A stretch of 64,000 bases of DNA from Bacillota bacterium (GTDB lineage: Bacteria; Bacillota; Clostridia; Christensenellales; CAG-138): contig JAEXEN010000038.1 of assembly GCA_023400985.1 (NCBI GenBank), positions 186,001 through 250,000 of the forward strand. Reading direction: 5' to 3'. The notes beneath the pieces are model-generated. The model ran no database searches and was not told where the DNA came from. It saw only the letters and a program-made list of their open reading frames with translations. Shown here in pieces: positions 54,671-63,557 of this stretch. A program made the position numbers and the translations under genes. Position 1 is the stretch's first letter. Each line of letters opens with the position of its first letter.

Positions 54671-55804
54671 TTGGCTAAAGCAGATTATTACGAGATTCTC
54701 GGCATAAGCAAAAGCGCAACGGAGGATGAGGTCAAGGCTGCATTTCGCAACGCGGCCAAGCAATATCATCCGGATTTGCATCCGGGCGACAAGGAGGCCG
54801 AGGCGAAGTTCAAGGAGGTCAACGAGGCGTACGAGGTGCTTTCCGATAAGGATAAGCGCGCCAAGTACGACCAGTTCGGCCATGCAGCGTTTGACCCGAC
54901 CGCCGGCGGCACAGGCGGATACTATTCTAGCGGCGGCGCGGGTTTCGGCGACTTTGCCGATATCATCGATTCCATGTTCGGCGGCTTCGGCGGGTTTGGC
55001 CGCGGCGGCAGCCAAACGAGGAACGGACCTATCGCGGGCAACGACCTCCGCTACAATCTGACCATCAGCTTTGAAGAGGCTGTGTTCGGCGTCCGCAAGG
55101 AGATCAATATCCCGCGCGAGGAGGCATGCTCCACCTGCGGCGGCACGGGTGCAAAGCCCGGCACGCAGCCGGTGAAATGCGCGGCCTGCGGAGGCAGCGG
55201 ACAGGTGCGCGTACAGCAGAACACCATGTTCGGCTCGTTCGTGACGGCCCGCTCCTGTGACGCGTGCGGCGGTACGGGTAAGATCGTCAAGGAACCATGC
55301 CCGGAATGCCGCGGCAAAGGCAGGGTGAACCGCACGAAAAAGATATCCGTCAACATTCCTGCTGGCATCGACAACGGCCAGGCGCTCAATATGCACGGCG
55401 AGGGCGAGGCGGGCTTCAACGGCGGCCCCGCGGGCGATCTGTACATCACAGTTACGGTAAAGCCGCATAAGCAGTTTACCCGCAAGGGCTACGACCTCTA
55501 CACGGATATGCCCGTGCCCTTCACCATAGCAGCGCTCGGCGGCGAGATCAACGTGCCTACGCTTAAGGGAAGCGTGAAATATGCCGTGCCCGAAGGCACG
55601 CAGCCCAACACGGTGTTCCGCCTGCGCGAGCAGGGCGTGCCTCGGCTCAACTCTACGAGCAGGGGCGATCTGCTCGTGAAGGTGAACGTACAGGTGCCTA
55701 AAAAAGTCAACGACGAGCAGCGCGAGCTGTTGAAGCGCCTTGCCGAGTCCTTCGGTGAGGATGTGTCGGAGGGCAAAGCGAAAAAGAAAGTAAAGCTCTG
55801 GTAA
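54671..55804 (+). CDS. dnaJ: Hsp40 co-chaperone DnaJ
   Basis: 377 residues from TTG at 54671 (11 bases after AAGGAG), giving [21 protein letters not shown] domain with HPD in [10 protein letters not shown]; Gly/Phe-rich region ([10 protein letters not shown]); four CxxCxGxG zinc repeats ([32 protein letters not shown]); C-terminal substrate domains. Stimulates DnaK ATPase. Confidence 0.97.
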   Translation: MAKADYYEILGISKSATEDEVKAAFRNAAKQYHPDLHPGDKEAEAKFKEVNEAYEVLSDKDKRAKYDQFGHAAFDPTAGGTGGYYSSGGAGFGDFADIIDSMFGGFGGFGRGGSQTRNGPIAGNDLRYNLTISFEEAVFGVRKEINIPREEACSTCGGTGAKPGTQPVKCAACGGSGQVRVQQNTMFGSFVTARSCDACGGTGKIVKEPCPECRGKGRVNRTKKISVNIPAGIDNGQALNMHGEGEAGFNGGPAGDLYITVTVKPHKQFTRKGYDLYTDMPVPFTIAALGGEINVPTLKGSVKYAVPEGTQPNTVFRLREQGVPRLNSTSRGDLLVKVNVQVPKKVNDEQRELLKRLAESFGEDVSEGKAKKKVKLW

Positions 55805-55816
55805 GCGGGTTTTTTG

Positions 55817-56794
55817 ATGAACTGGATCGAATTGACGATACATACCACGGAGGAAGGCATCGAGGCGGTCTGCGCAAGGCTCGATATGCTCGGCATCAAA
55901 GAGACCTCCATCGAGGAGGATGCGCAAAGCGTGGAGGCGTTTTTAAAGCAAAGCGCCGCGCTTTGGGATTTTGCGGATTTTCAGTCGCTCGCCGCGAAAA
56001 ACGGCCCTTGCGTAAAAGCGTACTTATCTGACCTTCCGGAAAACCTCGAACTTGTGGGGAGGGTGAGAGAATCCTTTCGCATGCTTCGTGGAACGGACGT
56101 AGGGCTCGACTTAGGCAGCCTCGAGGTGGAGGCGCGAACCGTGGACGAGGAGGATTGGGCGAACAGCTGGAAGGCCTATTATAAGCCCGTCAAGGTGGGC
56201 GAAAAGCTTTTGATACGTCCGGCGTGGGAGACGGAATTTGACGCGGAAGGCCGCGTTATCGTTTCCGTCGATCCGGGAATGGCGTTTGGCACAGGCACGC
56301 ATCCCACCACGCGCATGTGCATGGAACTCATGGAAAGCGGCGTGAAGAACGGCGGCTCCATGCTCGATCTCGGCTGCGGCAGCGGCATACTTTCCGTCAC
56401 GGCGCTTCTCTTGGGCGCAAAAAGCGCGCTTGCCGTGGATATCGACCCCGTCGCGGAAAAGGTGACGAAGGAAAACGCCGCTCTCAACGGCATTCAAAAC
56501 GGGGATTTCGAGGTGTTTATCGGCAACCTCCTTACGGATGGAGCCCTCGTCGATAAAATCTCACAAAAGACCTACGACACGGTTTGCGCCAACATCGTGG
56601 CGTCGGTCATCATCGCGCTCGCGCCGCTCGTACCGCGCTTTTTAAAGCAAAACGGCTCGTTCATCACATCGGGCATCATCGTGGAAAGGCTCGACGAGGT
56701 GGAAAGCGCCCTCCGTGAAAGCGGGTTTGAAACGGAAAAGCGCATCATCTCGGAAGGTTGGGCGGCGCTTGAAATGAAACTGCGGGAGAACTGA
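55817..56794 (+). CDS. prmA: Ribosomal protein L11 methyltransferase PrmA
   Basis: 325 residues. N-terminal substrate-recognition domain, then WANSWKAYYKPVKVGEKLLI, GMAFGTGTHPTTRMCMELM, SAM motif LDLGCGSGILSVTALLLGA, and ANIVASVIIALAPLV. Trimethylates L11. ATG at 55817, 13 bases after dnaJ. prmA-rsmE downstream of dnaJ is the common Firmicute order. Confidence 0.95.
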   Translation: MNWIELTIHTTEEGIEAVCARLDMLGIKETSIEEDAQSVEAFLKQSAALWDFADFQSLAAKNGPCVKAYLSDLPENLELVGRVRESFRMLRGTDVGLDLGSLEVEARTVDEEDWANSWKAYYKPVKVGEKLLIRPAWETEFDAEGRVIVSVDPGMAFGTGTHPTTRMCMELMESGVKNGGSMLDLGCGSGILSVTALLLGAKSALAVDIDPVAEKVTKENAALNGIQNGDFEVFIGNLLTDGALVDKISQKTYDTVCANIVASVIIALAPLVPRFLKQNGSFITSGIIVERLDEVESALRESGFETEKRIISEGWAALEMKLREN

Positions 56795-56796
56795 AA

Positions 56797-57537
56797 TTGA
56801 GCCGCTTTTTTGTGGAACCCGGCGACCTTGCCGGCGATAGGGCCTATTTGCACGGCGACGACGTAAAGCACATTTTGAAGGTGCTTCGCTTGGGCTTGGG
56901 CGATACCGTTACGCTTTGCGACGGTCTCGGATACGACTATGAGGCGCGTCTTGTCGAAGCGGATAAAGATAGACTCGCCTTTGCCATACTGGAAAAAAGC
57001 GTTTGCGAAAACGAGCCGAATTGCCGCGTTACGCTCTATCAGGGTTTGCCGAAGGCAGGCAAGATGGAGCTCATCCTCCAAAAATGCGTGGAGCTCGGCG
57101 TGGATAAGATCGTGCCGTTTGCCGCGCAAAGGAGCGTCGTGCGGCTCGGTGCGAAGGAAGCGCAGCAAAAATGCGAGCGTTACCGCCGCATCGCCTATGA
57201 GGCGGCCAAGCAGGCGCGGCGCGGCATGGTGCCTCAGGTGGGGGATGTTTTGCAGCTTATGAAGCTCGACCTTGCCGCGTACGATCTTCTTCTCATAGCC
57301 TACGAGGAGGAACGCGAGCGCACGCTTAAGTCGGCGCTTCGCGCGGCGAAGGAAAGAAAAGAAGAGCTCAAAAGCGTAGGCGTCATCGTAGGGCCGGAAG
57401 GTGGCCTTACGGCTGACGAGGTTGCGTTTGCCGTTTCACAAGGCGGGGAAAGCATCTCCCTCGGGAAGCGCATTTTGCGTACGGAAACGGCGGGCATGGC
57501 GCTTGCCGCCATGCTTTTTTACGAATTGGAAGGATAA
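56797..57537 (+). CDS. rsmE: 16S rRNA (uracil-1498-N3)-methyltransferase RsmE
   Basis: 246 residues from TTG at 56797, two bases after the prmA stop, with GGGAG upstream. N-terminal PUA-like domain (HGDDVKHILKVLRLGLGDTV), SPOUT knot with IVGPEGGLTADEVAFAV and LGKRILRTETAGMALAAML. Confidence 0.95.
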   Translation: MSRFFVEPGDLAGDRAYLHGDDVKHILKVLRLGLGDTVTLCDGLGYDYEARLVEADKDRLAFAILEKSVCENEPNCRVTLYQGLPKAGKMELILQKCVELGVDKIVPFAAQRSVVRLGAKEAQQKCERYRRIAYEAAKQARRGMVPQVGDVLQLMKLDLAAYDLLLIAYEEERERTLKSALRAAKERKEELKSVGVIVGPEGGLTADEVAFAVSQGGESISLGKRILRTETAGMALAAMLFYELEG

Positions 57538-57541
57538 CGGA

Positions 57542-58837
57542 ATGAAAGCAGCCTTTTGCACGCTCGGATGCAAGGTCAACCAATATGAAACGCAGGCCAT
57601 GCTGGAGCTGTTTCAAAGGGCGGGCTACGAAACGGCGGACTTCGACGGACCCGCCGACGTGTATGTGGTGAACACCTGCACCGTCACGCAGACAGGGGAT
57701 AAAAAATCCCGCCAGATGATCTCCCGCGCACACACGCATAACCCCAAGGCGAAGATCGTTGTAGTGGGCTGCTATTCGCAGGTCGCGCCGGAGGAAGTTA
57801 TTAAGCTGCCGGGCGTATGGCTGGTGCTCGGCACCAAAGACCGCTCCCGCGTGGTGGATCTTTTGGAGGCTTCTTTGAAGGAAGAACGCTCCGCTAAGGC
57901 GGTGGAACCGTTCAAAGGCCGCGACGAATTCGAGGAGATCAGCGCCACGCAGGAAAGCCGCACGCGCGCGCACTTAAAGATACAGGACGGCTGCGACAGG
58001 TATTGCACCTATTGCATCATTCCCTACGCGCGGGGTACGATCAGAAGCCGCCCGTTAAAAAGCGTATGCGAGGAAATGGAAAAGCTCGCGCAGGCAGGCT
58101 ATGCGGAGATCGTTTTGACGGGTATCCACGTGATGTCCTACGGCAGGGATTTTCACAACGGAACAACCCTTGCCGACGCGTTTAAACTTGCGGAGGATAT
58201 CCCGGGGATCAAACGCGTGCGCTTGGGCTCGCTCGAGCCGAATATGGCGGACGAAATTTTCGTGGAGGCCGTAAAAAACAGCTTTAAGGTGTGCAGGCAC
58301 TTCCATCTGTCGCTTCAAAGCGGCAGCGCGGGGGTGCTGAAGCGCATGAACCGCCGCTACACGCCCGAGGAGTACGAAGCGTGCGTAGAACGCCTTCGCG
58401 CCGCCATGCCTGACTGCGCCGTCACGACCGACGTTATCACGGGTTTCCCCGGCGAGACCGAGGAGGAGTTCCTGGAGACCGAGGCGTTTTTAAAAAAGCT
58501 TATGCTTTCGCGCATCCATGTGTTCCCGTTTTCCGCTCGCAAAGGCACGAAGGCGGCTGTCATGGAAGGGCAGATAGCAAAAAATGTCAAAGCGGCGCGG
58601 ACCAAGCGGCTGATCGAGCTTGGAAACGAGCTGGAGGCGAAGTATCTGAACTCCTTCCTGAAAACCGCGCAGGAGGTCCTTTTCGAGGAATGCGAGTGCG
58701 ATTTCGCCTACGGGCATACCGGCACCTATGCGCGCGTTGGCGTGCCGGGCGGGGAAGAGCTGATCGGCACGCTCAAAAGCGTAAATATGGAAAAACTGCA
58801 AAACGGGTGCCTGTACGGGGTGCTTAATAAGGACTAA
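57542..58837 (+). CDS. mtaB: tRNA t6A37 methylthiotransferase MtaB
   Basis: 431 residues from the ATG at 57542; upstream in-frame codons belong to rsmE's region. UPF0004 cysteines in FCTLGCKVNQYETQA, VVNTCTVTQTGDKK and VVVGCYSQVAP; radical SAM cysteines in KIQDGCDRYCTYCIIPYARG; C-terminal TRAM domain. It adds a methylthio group to t6A37 of tRNAs decoding ANN codons. Confidence 0.96.
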   Translation: MKAAFCTLGCKVNQYETQAMLELFQRAGYETADFDGPADVYVVNTCTVTQTGDKKSRQMISRAHTHNPKAKIVVVGCYSQVAPEEVIKLPGVWLVLGTKDRSRVVDLLEASLKEERSAKAVEPFKGRDEFEEISATQESRTRAHLKIQDGCDRYCTYCIIPYARGTIRSRPLKSVCEEMEKLAQAGYAEIVLTGIHVMSYGRDFHNGTTLADAFKLAEDIPGIKRVRLGSLEPNMADEIFVEAVKNSFKVCRHFHLSLQSGSAGVLKRMNRRYTPEEYEACVERLRAAMPDCAVTTDVITGFPGETEEEFLETEAFLKKLMLSRIHVFPFSARKGTKAAVMEGQIAKNVKAARTKRLIELGNELEAKYLNSFLKTAQEVLFEECECDFAYGHTGTYARVGVPGGEELIGTLKSVNMEKLQNGCLYGVLNKD

Positions 58838-58847
58838 AGGGGCCGAA

Positions 58848-59192
58848 ATGGAAGACTGTCTGTTCTGCAAGATCGCCGCGGGCGAGATACCCTGCAAGAA
58901 GGCGTATGAGGACGATACCGTTCTCGCGTTTTACGACATCGCGCCGCAAGCGCCCAAGCATGTGCTCATCATACCCAAAAAGCACATCGGGGATGTGACG
59001 AAGCTCAAAGAGGATGACCGCGAGCTATGGTTCCACATGGCCGAAGTCGCGAACAGGCTTGTAAAAGAGCTCGGCATCGACGAGAGCGGTTTCCGTCTCG
59101 TGACGAATGTCGGCGCGGATGGCGGGCAGAGCGTTCCGCATCTCCATTTGCACGTGCTGGGCGGCAGAAATATGGCGTGGCCGCCGGGCTGA
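58848..59192 (+). CDS. hinT: HIT-family hydrolase (HinT type)
   Basis: 114 residues. CLFCKIAAGEIPCKKAYED with the CxxC zinc pair, and the histidine triad HLHLHVLGGRNMAWPPG at the C-terminus. Hydrolyses adenosine phosphoramidates. Ten bases after mtaB. Confidence 0.95.
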   Translation: MEDCLFCKIAAGEIPCKKAYEDDTVLAFYDIAPQAPKHVLIIPKKHIGDVTKLKEDDRELWFHMAEVANRLVKELGIDESGFRLVTNVGADGGQSVPHLHLHVLGGRNMAWPPG

Positions 59193-59195
59193 GTC

Positions 59196-59220
59196 AAAAA
59201 AACGGCATAGCCGTTTTTTT
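59196..59220 (+). terminator. Intrinsic terminator after hinT
   Basis: Perfect AAAAAAACGGC-ATA-GCCGTTTTTTT, three bases after the stop. Ends the heat-shock/RNA-modification operon. Confidence 0.9.
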
Positions 59221-59229
59221 GAAGTCTTT

Positions 59230-59392
59230 CAGAAAACACCTGTACTGCGTACGGTCGGTATTTTCTGCAAAGAACGAAATCCTGCGGATTTCATCCGTTT
59301 TGACGCCCATGTCGTCAAAGCCGGATTGAAGGTCAAGGGGTTGCGCCCCCTTGACAATCCCCAGGAAGCGGATAATTCCTTGAAAATCAAGG
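59230..59392. repeat. Hairpin-dense intergenic island 3
   Basis: Five hairpins after the hinT terminator: CAGAAAA...TTTTCTG (59230-59267); GAAATCC-TGC-GGATTTC (59276-59292); ATCCG-T-TTTGACG-N7-CGTCAAA-GC-CGGAT (59293-59326); GTCAAGGGG-N6-CCCCTTGAC (59332-59355); CCTTGA-AAA-TCAAGG (59378-59392). No gene between 59193 and 59534. ORFs through it are not conserved-looking. Function unknown. Confidence 0.65.
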
Positions 59393-59425
59393 CAAAAGAG
59401 CGAAAACTTATCGCCCGATAAGCTG

Positions 59426-59454
59426 TTGACTTGCGCAAAAGCTTCAAGTATAAT
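59426..59454 (+). promoter_or_regulatory. Sigma-A promoter of rpsU
   Basis: TTGACT (59426-59431), 17-base spacer, TATAAT (59449-59454), about 80 bases upstream of rpsU. Confidence 0.8.
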
Positions 59455-59534
59455 ACTCATGTGTTTTAGGTAGTCCTATGCTGATGGCAACAGCACGGTG
59501 TGCAATGTTGCGGCAGAGGGGGGGGAAATGATCA

Positions 59535-59705
59535 ATGGAAATTCGTGTAGGTGAAAATGAATCCTTGGAAAGCGCCCTTAAGCGTTTTAAACGCAAGTGC
59601 GCGCGTTCCGGCGTGTTGGCGGAGGTCCGCAGGCGCGAGCATTACGAGAAGCCCAGCGTGAAGCGCAAGAAGAAGGCTGAGGCGGCGAGGAAGCGCAAAT
59701 ATTGA
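59535..59705 (+). CDS. rpsU: 30S ribosomal protein S21
   Basis: 56 residues from the ATG at 59535, nine bases after [26 protein letters not shown] is the S21 signature, with a basic C-terminus ([15 protein letters not shown]). Located after hinT as in many Clostridia. Confidence 0.96.
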   Translation: MEIRVGENESLESALKRFKRKCARSGVLAEVRRREHYEKPSVKRKKKAEAARKRKY

Positions 59706-59784
59706 GCGCTTTTGACCGCGGTACGATAGATTCCTGCAATCGTGCTCCAGGCGTTTGGAATCCTTAACACAAACATGTTAACAT

Positions 59785-59812
59785 AAAGCCCGGCTTACCG
59801 CCGGGCTTTTTT
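59785..59812 (+). terminator. Intrinsic terminator after rpsU
   Basis: AAAGCCCGGC-TTACC-GCCGGGCTTT then TTTT. Perfect 10-bp stem. Confidence 0.92.
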
Positions 59813-59885
59813 CTATGCAAAATCCTTCCAAATTGACAAACCATCATCTTGTATATATGATGGACAAAATAAAGGGGGTAGATTT

Positions 59886-60149
59886 ATGAGCACCAATATC
59901 CTTTCCGTACTTACCGGCGGTATCGGCGTACTTGCATGGCTGATCATCGTGCTTGGCGGCGCGATCGCAATGGGCTTTGTCGTGAAAAGCCTTGCGTTGA
60001 AGAAAGGCTATCAGATAAGCTTTGCATGGGGTTTTTTCTTTAACATGATTGCGCTCCTTTACTGGGGGCTTGCGCCCACGCATCCGGAGCTTCAGGCGCA
60101 AATCATTGCGGAAGGCGTCCGCCGCGCCAATAATCCGCCGCAGCAATAA
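59886..60149 (+). CDS. Small two-helix membrane protein
   Basis: 87 residues with two hydrophobic segments (GGIGVLAWLIIVLGGAIAMG, about 11-33; ISFAWGFFFNMIALLYWGLA, about 44-63), separated by a short basic loop (KSLALKKGYQ) and ending in a soluble tail. AAAGGGGG precedes the ATG. Looks like a small conserved clostridial membrane protein; no function assigned. Has its own terminator. Confidence 0.7.
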   Translation: MSTNILSVLTGGIGVLAWLIIVLGGAIAMGFVVKSLALKKGYQISFAWGFFFNMIALLYWGLAPTHPELQAQIIAEGVRRANNPPQQ

Positions 60150-60161
60150 ACCGTAATGGTT

Positions 60162-60189
60162 TGAAACCGTGCGTTTTGCGCGGTTTTTT
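60162..60189 (+). terminator. Intrinsic terminator after the small membrane protein
   Basis: AAACCGTGC-GTTTT-GCGCGGTTT stem (one wobble) followed by a T run. Confidence 0.75.
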
Positions 60190-60228
60190 TGTGCCTTAGC
60201 TGCATATCATTCTGTAGAGGTGGTAGCT

Positions 60229-60471
60229 TTGGCAAACACAAGCTTTTGCGAACTCAGGAGAAAAGAGGTGGTTAACGTGCGCGACGGCGCGCGTCTCGGC
60301 TGCGTCTGCGATTTGGAGATCGATCTTGGCACCGGCATCGTATGCGCCATCATCGTGCCGGGACCGCCGCGTTTTTGGGGCATCCTGAAGAGCAATGAGG
60401 AGCTTGTGATCCCGTTCAACAAGATATCCAAAATCGGCGACGACGTGATTTTGGTGGATATTCTGCTTTGA
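60229..60471 (+). CDS. ylmC: YlmC/YmxH-family sporulation-associated PRC-barrel protein
   Basis: 80 residues from TTG at 60229, seven bases after AGAGGTGG, giving the family length. TSFCELRRKEVVNVRDGARL and WGILKSNEELVIPFNKISKI are the PRC-barrel strands seen in YlmC/YmxH. These proteins are widespread in spore formers; the exact role is unclear. An upstream in-frame extension to 60169 lies within a terminator. Confidence 0.9.
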   Translation: MANTSFCELRRKEVVNVRDGARLGCVCDLEIDLGTGIVCAIIVPGPPRFWGILKSNEELVIPFNKISKIGDDVILVDILL

Positions 60472-60561
60472 CCTGCAAAATATCTACAAAATGTGGCTTT
60501 TTTCTGGTAAAACGGCACAAGGGATGCTATAATAACTCCAAATAGGCTAGGAGGACAGCAT

Positions 60562-61020
60562 ATGAAGTGCCGGTATTGCCTCAGCAGCGAAAGCAAAGTT
60601 GTTGATTCCCGCCCGACCGACGACGGTACCTCCATCCGGCGAAGGCGCGAATGCATGAACTGTGGCAAGCGTTTTACCACCTACGAAAAAATCGAAGAAA
60701 TTCCCATCATGGTCATCAAGAAGGATGGCCGGCGGGAGCCTTTCGATAGCCAGAAGATATTGAACGGCGTGCGCAAGGCATGCCAAAAGCGCCCCATATC
60801 CGCCGTCGAGCAGGACAAGCTCGTGGACGACGTGACGCGCGAGGTGTTCAACTCGCTTGAACAGGAAATCAATAGTGAAGCCATCGGCGAAATGGTCATG
60901 CGGCGGCTCAAGGATCTCGACGAGGTCGCATATGTGCGCTTTGCGTCCGTTTACAGGCAATTCAGGGATATCAGCACCTTCATGGATGAACTGAAGATCC
61001 TGATCAACGAAAAGAAATAG
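60562..61020 (+). CDS. nrdR: Transcriptional repressor NrdR
   Basis: 152 residues. Zinc ribbon [15 protein letters not shown] and [15 protein letters not shown], then an ATP-cone domain ([20 protein letters not shown]). It represses ribonucleotide reductase genes according to (d)ATP. AGGAGG before the ATG; TATAAT at 60528-60533 is the likely -10. Confidence 0.97.
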   Translation: MKCRYCLSSESKVVDSRPTDDGTSIRRRRECMNCGKRFTTYEKIEEIPIMVIKKDGRREPFDSQKILNGVRKACQKRPISAVEQDKLVDDVTREVFNSLEQEINSEAIGEMVMRRLKDLDEVAYVRFASVYRQFRDISTFMDELKILINEKK

Positions 61021-61028
61021 GAGGCCGC

Positions 61029-61862
61029 GTGGAATATGCATTCCCCCGCGCGCGCCACGGAAGCGCTTATACGCGTTCGGGCGGCACGGGCTTTTTTACG
61101 GCGGAAGCATTTAATGAAACGGGCGGCGTGAACCACGGCTTTTCCACAAGGCCCGGCGGCGTGAGCCCGGCGCCTTACGACAGCCTGAATCTCGGCTGGT
61201 CAAGGCCGGACCCCGCCGAAAACGTCGCGAAGAATTTTGAAATTTTCTGCAACGCGGCCAAAATCGCGCATGACGATATGGTGATCGTCAACTACGAACA
61301 CGGCGGCGTTGTTCTTAAGGTGGATCATGCGGATCGCGGAAGGGGCTTTGGCGGGCCGCCGCTCCCGCTTTGCGACGGCCTAGTGACGAACGAAAAAGGC
61401 GTGGCGCTAGTGACCTCGCATGCGGACTGCGGCGCGTTTTTCCTGTATGACCCGGTAAAAAGAGCCGTAGGGCTTGCGCACGCGGGTTGGAAGGGAACGC
61501 TCCTTCGCATCGGCGCGCGCGTCGTGGAGCTGATGCAAAAGGAATTCGGTTCCGATCCTAAGGATATTTTGGTTTCCACGGGGCCTTGCATCTGCAAAAA
61601 CTGCTTCGAGGTGGACTTGGAGCTTGCGGAGCGCTTCAAAGCCGAATTTAAAAATTCCGATCTCTACGCGCGCGGCCGTCCCGGCAAGGCGCAGCTTGAT
61701 CTCGAAATGGCCGCGGCCATCCAAATTTTGGATGCGGGCGTAAAAGAGGAAAACCTTACCTTGATGCACGCGTGTACGTATGAGCGCAGGGAGCATTTTT
61801 TCTCCCACCGGCGCGACAAAGGCGATACCGGTTCTATGGCGGCCTATATCGCGCTTATCTGA
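61029..61862 (+). CDS. pgeF: Peptidoglycan editing factor PgeF (laccase-domain, YlmD type)
   Basis: 277 residues from GTG at 61029 (AGGAGG upstream). Metal ligands: NHGFSTRPGGVS, LVTSHADCGAFFLYD (His and Cys) and GLAHAGWKGTLLRIG (His). TGPCICKNCFEVD lies near the ligand site. Relatives were described as polyphenol oxidases and later as editors of peptidoglycan precursors or purine nucleosidases. Position next to nrdR and ylmC is typical of Clostridia. Confidence 0.93.
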   Translation: MEYAFPRARHGSAYTRSGGTGFFTAEAFNETGGVNHGFSTRPGGVSPAPYDSLNLGWSRPDPAENVAKNFEIFCNAAKIAHDDMVIVNYEHGGVVLKVDHADRGRGFGGPPLPLCDGLVTNEKGVALVTSHADCGAFFLYDPVKRAVGLAHAGWKGTLLRIGARVVELMQKEFGSDPKDILVSTGPCICKNCFEVDLELAERFKAEFKNSDLYARGRPGKAQLDLEMAAAIQILDAGVKEENLTLMHACTYERREHFFSHRRDKGDTGSMAAYIALI

Positions 61863-61923
61863 ATTTATCTTTTTACTTTTTTGGGAAACGCGCACAGACG
61901 CGCCATGCATTTACATCGTGGAG

Positions 61924-61970
61924 AGAGCTCTGCGCGGGCAAGCTAAACGTGATGCCCGCACGGAGCTTTT
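61924..61970 (+). terminator. Terminator-like hairpin carrying the next gene's Shine-Dalgarno
   Basis: A 16-bp stem with one mismatch and two wobbles: AGAGCTC-TG-C-GCGGGCA (61924-61940) pairs with TGCCCGC-A-CG-GAGCTTT (61953-61969). The T run ends at the ATG at 61971, and GGAG, six bases before the ATG, lies in the 3' arm. Confidence 0.7.
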
Positions 61971-62546
61971 ATGCAGTTTGCCATTTTATGTTGTATATGT
62001 ATTTTGATTCTTTTTTTTACCGGCGCGCTTGACGCGGCGTGCGAACGCATGCGCATCGCACCCGCCAAAGCGGCGTTCACGGCCTTATGCGTGATCGCGC
62101 TCAGCCGTTTTACGTTCGCGCCGTGTCCGGAGATCGCCGTCAACGCGGCGGCTGGTTTTTTGCCGGTCTATTTGCTTTTGGGCGGCATATTGAAACGTGA
62201 AAGGGTCGTCGAAAGAAGCTCCTTGCTTCTTCTTCTTGCCGGCATTGCGTATAGCGTTGCGTTGGCCTTTCTTACGGACGCGGATAAGGCGCTTTTGCTG
62301 TGTGCGGGCGCAGCGCTCGTTGCCGCGTTTTTGCGCGAATCGCCGCTGTTCGCCATGTTTACGGCGTCGCTCGTACCGTTGATCGGTCCCATCTTTTACG
62401 CGTGTTACGAACTTTATGTTTCCGGCTACGCAAATTGCGACCTGAGCGCTGCCTATGTGCTCGACGCGCAGATGGCGGGACTTATCTCCACGGCGCTCGC
62501 GTGCTACTTTTTCGGCGTACGTAGAACGCAGCCGGAAAACGCCTGA
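61971..62546 (+). CDS. Unrecognised multi-spanning membrane protein
   Basis: 191 residues with about five hydrophobic segments (from FAILCCICILILFFTGALDA to LDAQMAGLISTALACYFFG) and few charged residues. Unusually cysteine-rich within the helices. Starts directly after a hairpin that includes its ribosome-binding site. Lies between pgeF and spoIIIAA, so a sporulation role is possible but unproven. No family recognised. Confidence 0.65.
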   Translation: MQFAILCCICILILFFTGALDAACERMRIAPAKAAFTALCVIALSRFTFAPCPEIAVNAAAGFLPVYLLLGGILKRERVVERSSLLLLLAGIAYSVALAFLTDADKALLLCAGAALVAAFLRESPLFAMFTASLVPLIGPIFYACYELYVSGYANCDLSAAYVLDAQMAGLISTALACYFFGVRRTQPENA

Positions 62547-62566
62547 ATACATAGAATACACGTAAT

Positions 62567-62594
62567 CGGCTCCCTTAACACGGGAGCCGTTTTT
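62567..62594 (+). terminator. Intrinsic terminator after the membrane protein gene
   Basis: CGGCTCCC-N7-GGGAGCCG then TTTTT. Confidence 0.85.
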
Positions 62595-62595
62595 G

Positions 62596-62624
62596 TGCTA
62601 TTCGTTTCCCCGTGCACATAGATA
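62596..62624 (+). promoter_or_regulatory. Possible sigma-E promoter of the spoIIIA operon
   Basis: TGCTATT (62596-62602), 14-base spacer, CATAGATA (62617-62624), close to the sigma-E pattern KMATATT-N14-CATACAMT known to drive spoIIIA in B. subtilis. Confidence 0.45.
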
Positions 62625-62652
62625 TATAGCAAATATGGGAGGACAGGCACAA

Positions 62653-63549
62653 ATGAAGGATACACATGCATGGAAGGAAAGTATAGGGGCAGTGCTTCCG
62701 CCGCCGCTTTTTCGCGACGTTGAACGGTTTGAGGACGGGGGGCGGCTCGAGGAGATACGCGTGCGGGTAAACCGCCCGGTGCAATATGTGCTTTCCGACG
62801 GAGAACGGCTTTCCGCATTTTCGCCCGATGAAAAATGCTGCGACATGCTCTTTGAAAACATTTGCGAGCACTCCGTTTACGCGCGCGAGGATGAGCTGAA
62901 AAACTGCTTCGTGACGCTTGCGGGCGGTTTCCGCGTAGGCGTGTGCGGCAAGGCGGTTGTGGAGGAAGGGGCTCTAAGGCGGCTTTCGCGCGTCACGGGC
63001 TTCAACGTGCGCATCGCGCGGGAATTCTTAGGCTGTTCCTCCAAGGTCGTTCCCATGATGCTCGACAAAAACGGCGACCCGCTTTCTACGCTTCTGATCG
63101 CCGCGCCCGGGGTTGGGAAGACCACCATGCTTCGCGATATCGCACGCCAGTTTTCAAGCGGCGGAAGCGGCGTAAGGCCGCGCAAGGTTTGTATTGCCGA
63201 TGAGCGCAGCGAGATCACGGGCGCGCATTTCGGTGTACCCTTGCTCGACGTGGGGCCGCGTACGGATGTGATGGACGGCTGCCCGAAGGCACAGGCCATG
63301 CGCATGATGATACGCACCATGTCGCCGCAGCTTATCGTGACCGACGAGATCGGGAGCGAGGAGGACGCGCTCGCCGTGGGCGAGGCGGCGGTGAGCGGCG
63401 TCGCGGTGGTCGCCTCCGTGCATGCGCGAAACCTGGAGGAGGCGCGCGCAAAGCACACAGTCGGCCGTTTGATCGCCGACGGGCGGTTTTCACGGCTTGT
63501 GGAACTGAGCCGCATCGAAGGCAGAGTATACGAGCGGCTCGTAATATAG
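62653..63549 (+). CDS. spoIIIAA: Stage III sporulation protein AA
   Basis: 298 residues from the ATG at 62653, nine bases after GGGAGGA. Secretion-ATPase-like: LEEIRVRVNRPVQYVLSDGE, GGFRVGVCGKAVVEEGALRR, Walker A LLIAAPGVGKTTMLRDIARQ, and PQLIVTDEIGSEEDALAVGE. It powers the SpoIIIA-SpoIIQ channel between mother cell and forespore. spoIIIAB follows eight bases later. Confidence 0.95.
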   Translation: MKDTHAWKESIGAVLPPPLFRDVERFEDGGRLEEIRVRVNRPVQYVLSDGERLSAFSPDEKCCDMLFENICEHSVYAREDELKNCFVTLAGGFRVGVCGKAVVEEGALRRLSRVTGFNVRIAREFLGCSSKVVPMMLDKNGDPLSTLLIAAPGVGKTTMLRDIARQFSSGGSGVRPRKVCIADERSEITGAHFGVPLLDVGPRTDVMDGCPKAQAMRMMIRTMSPQLIVTDEIGSEEDALAVGEAAVSGVAVVASVHARNLEEARAKHTVGRLIADGRFSRLVELSRIEGRVYERLVI

Positions 63550-63557
63550 AGGGGATC

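Noticed and set aside
59107..59421. 104-codon frame over the end of hinT and the hairpin island
   Set aside because: Overlaps hinT out of frame and the terminator; no ribosome-binding site.
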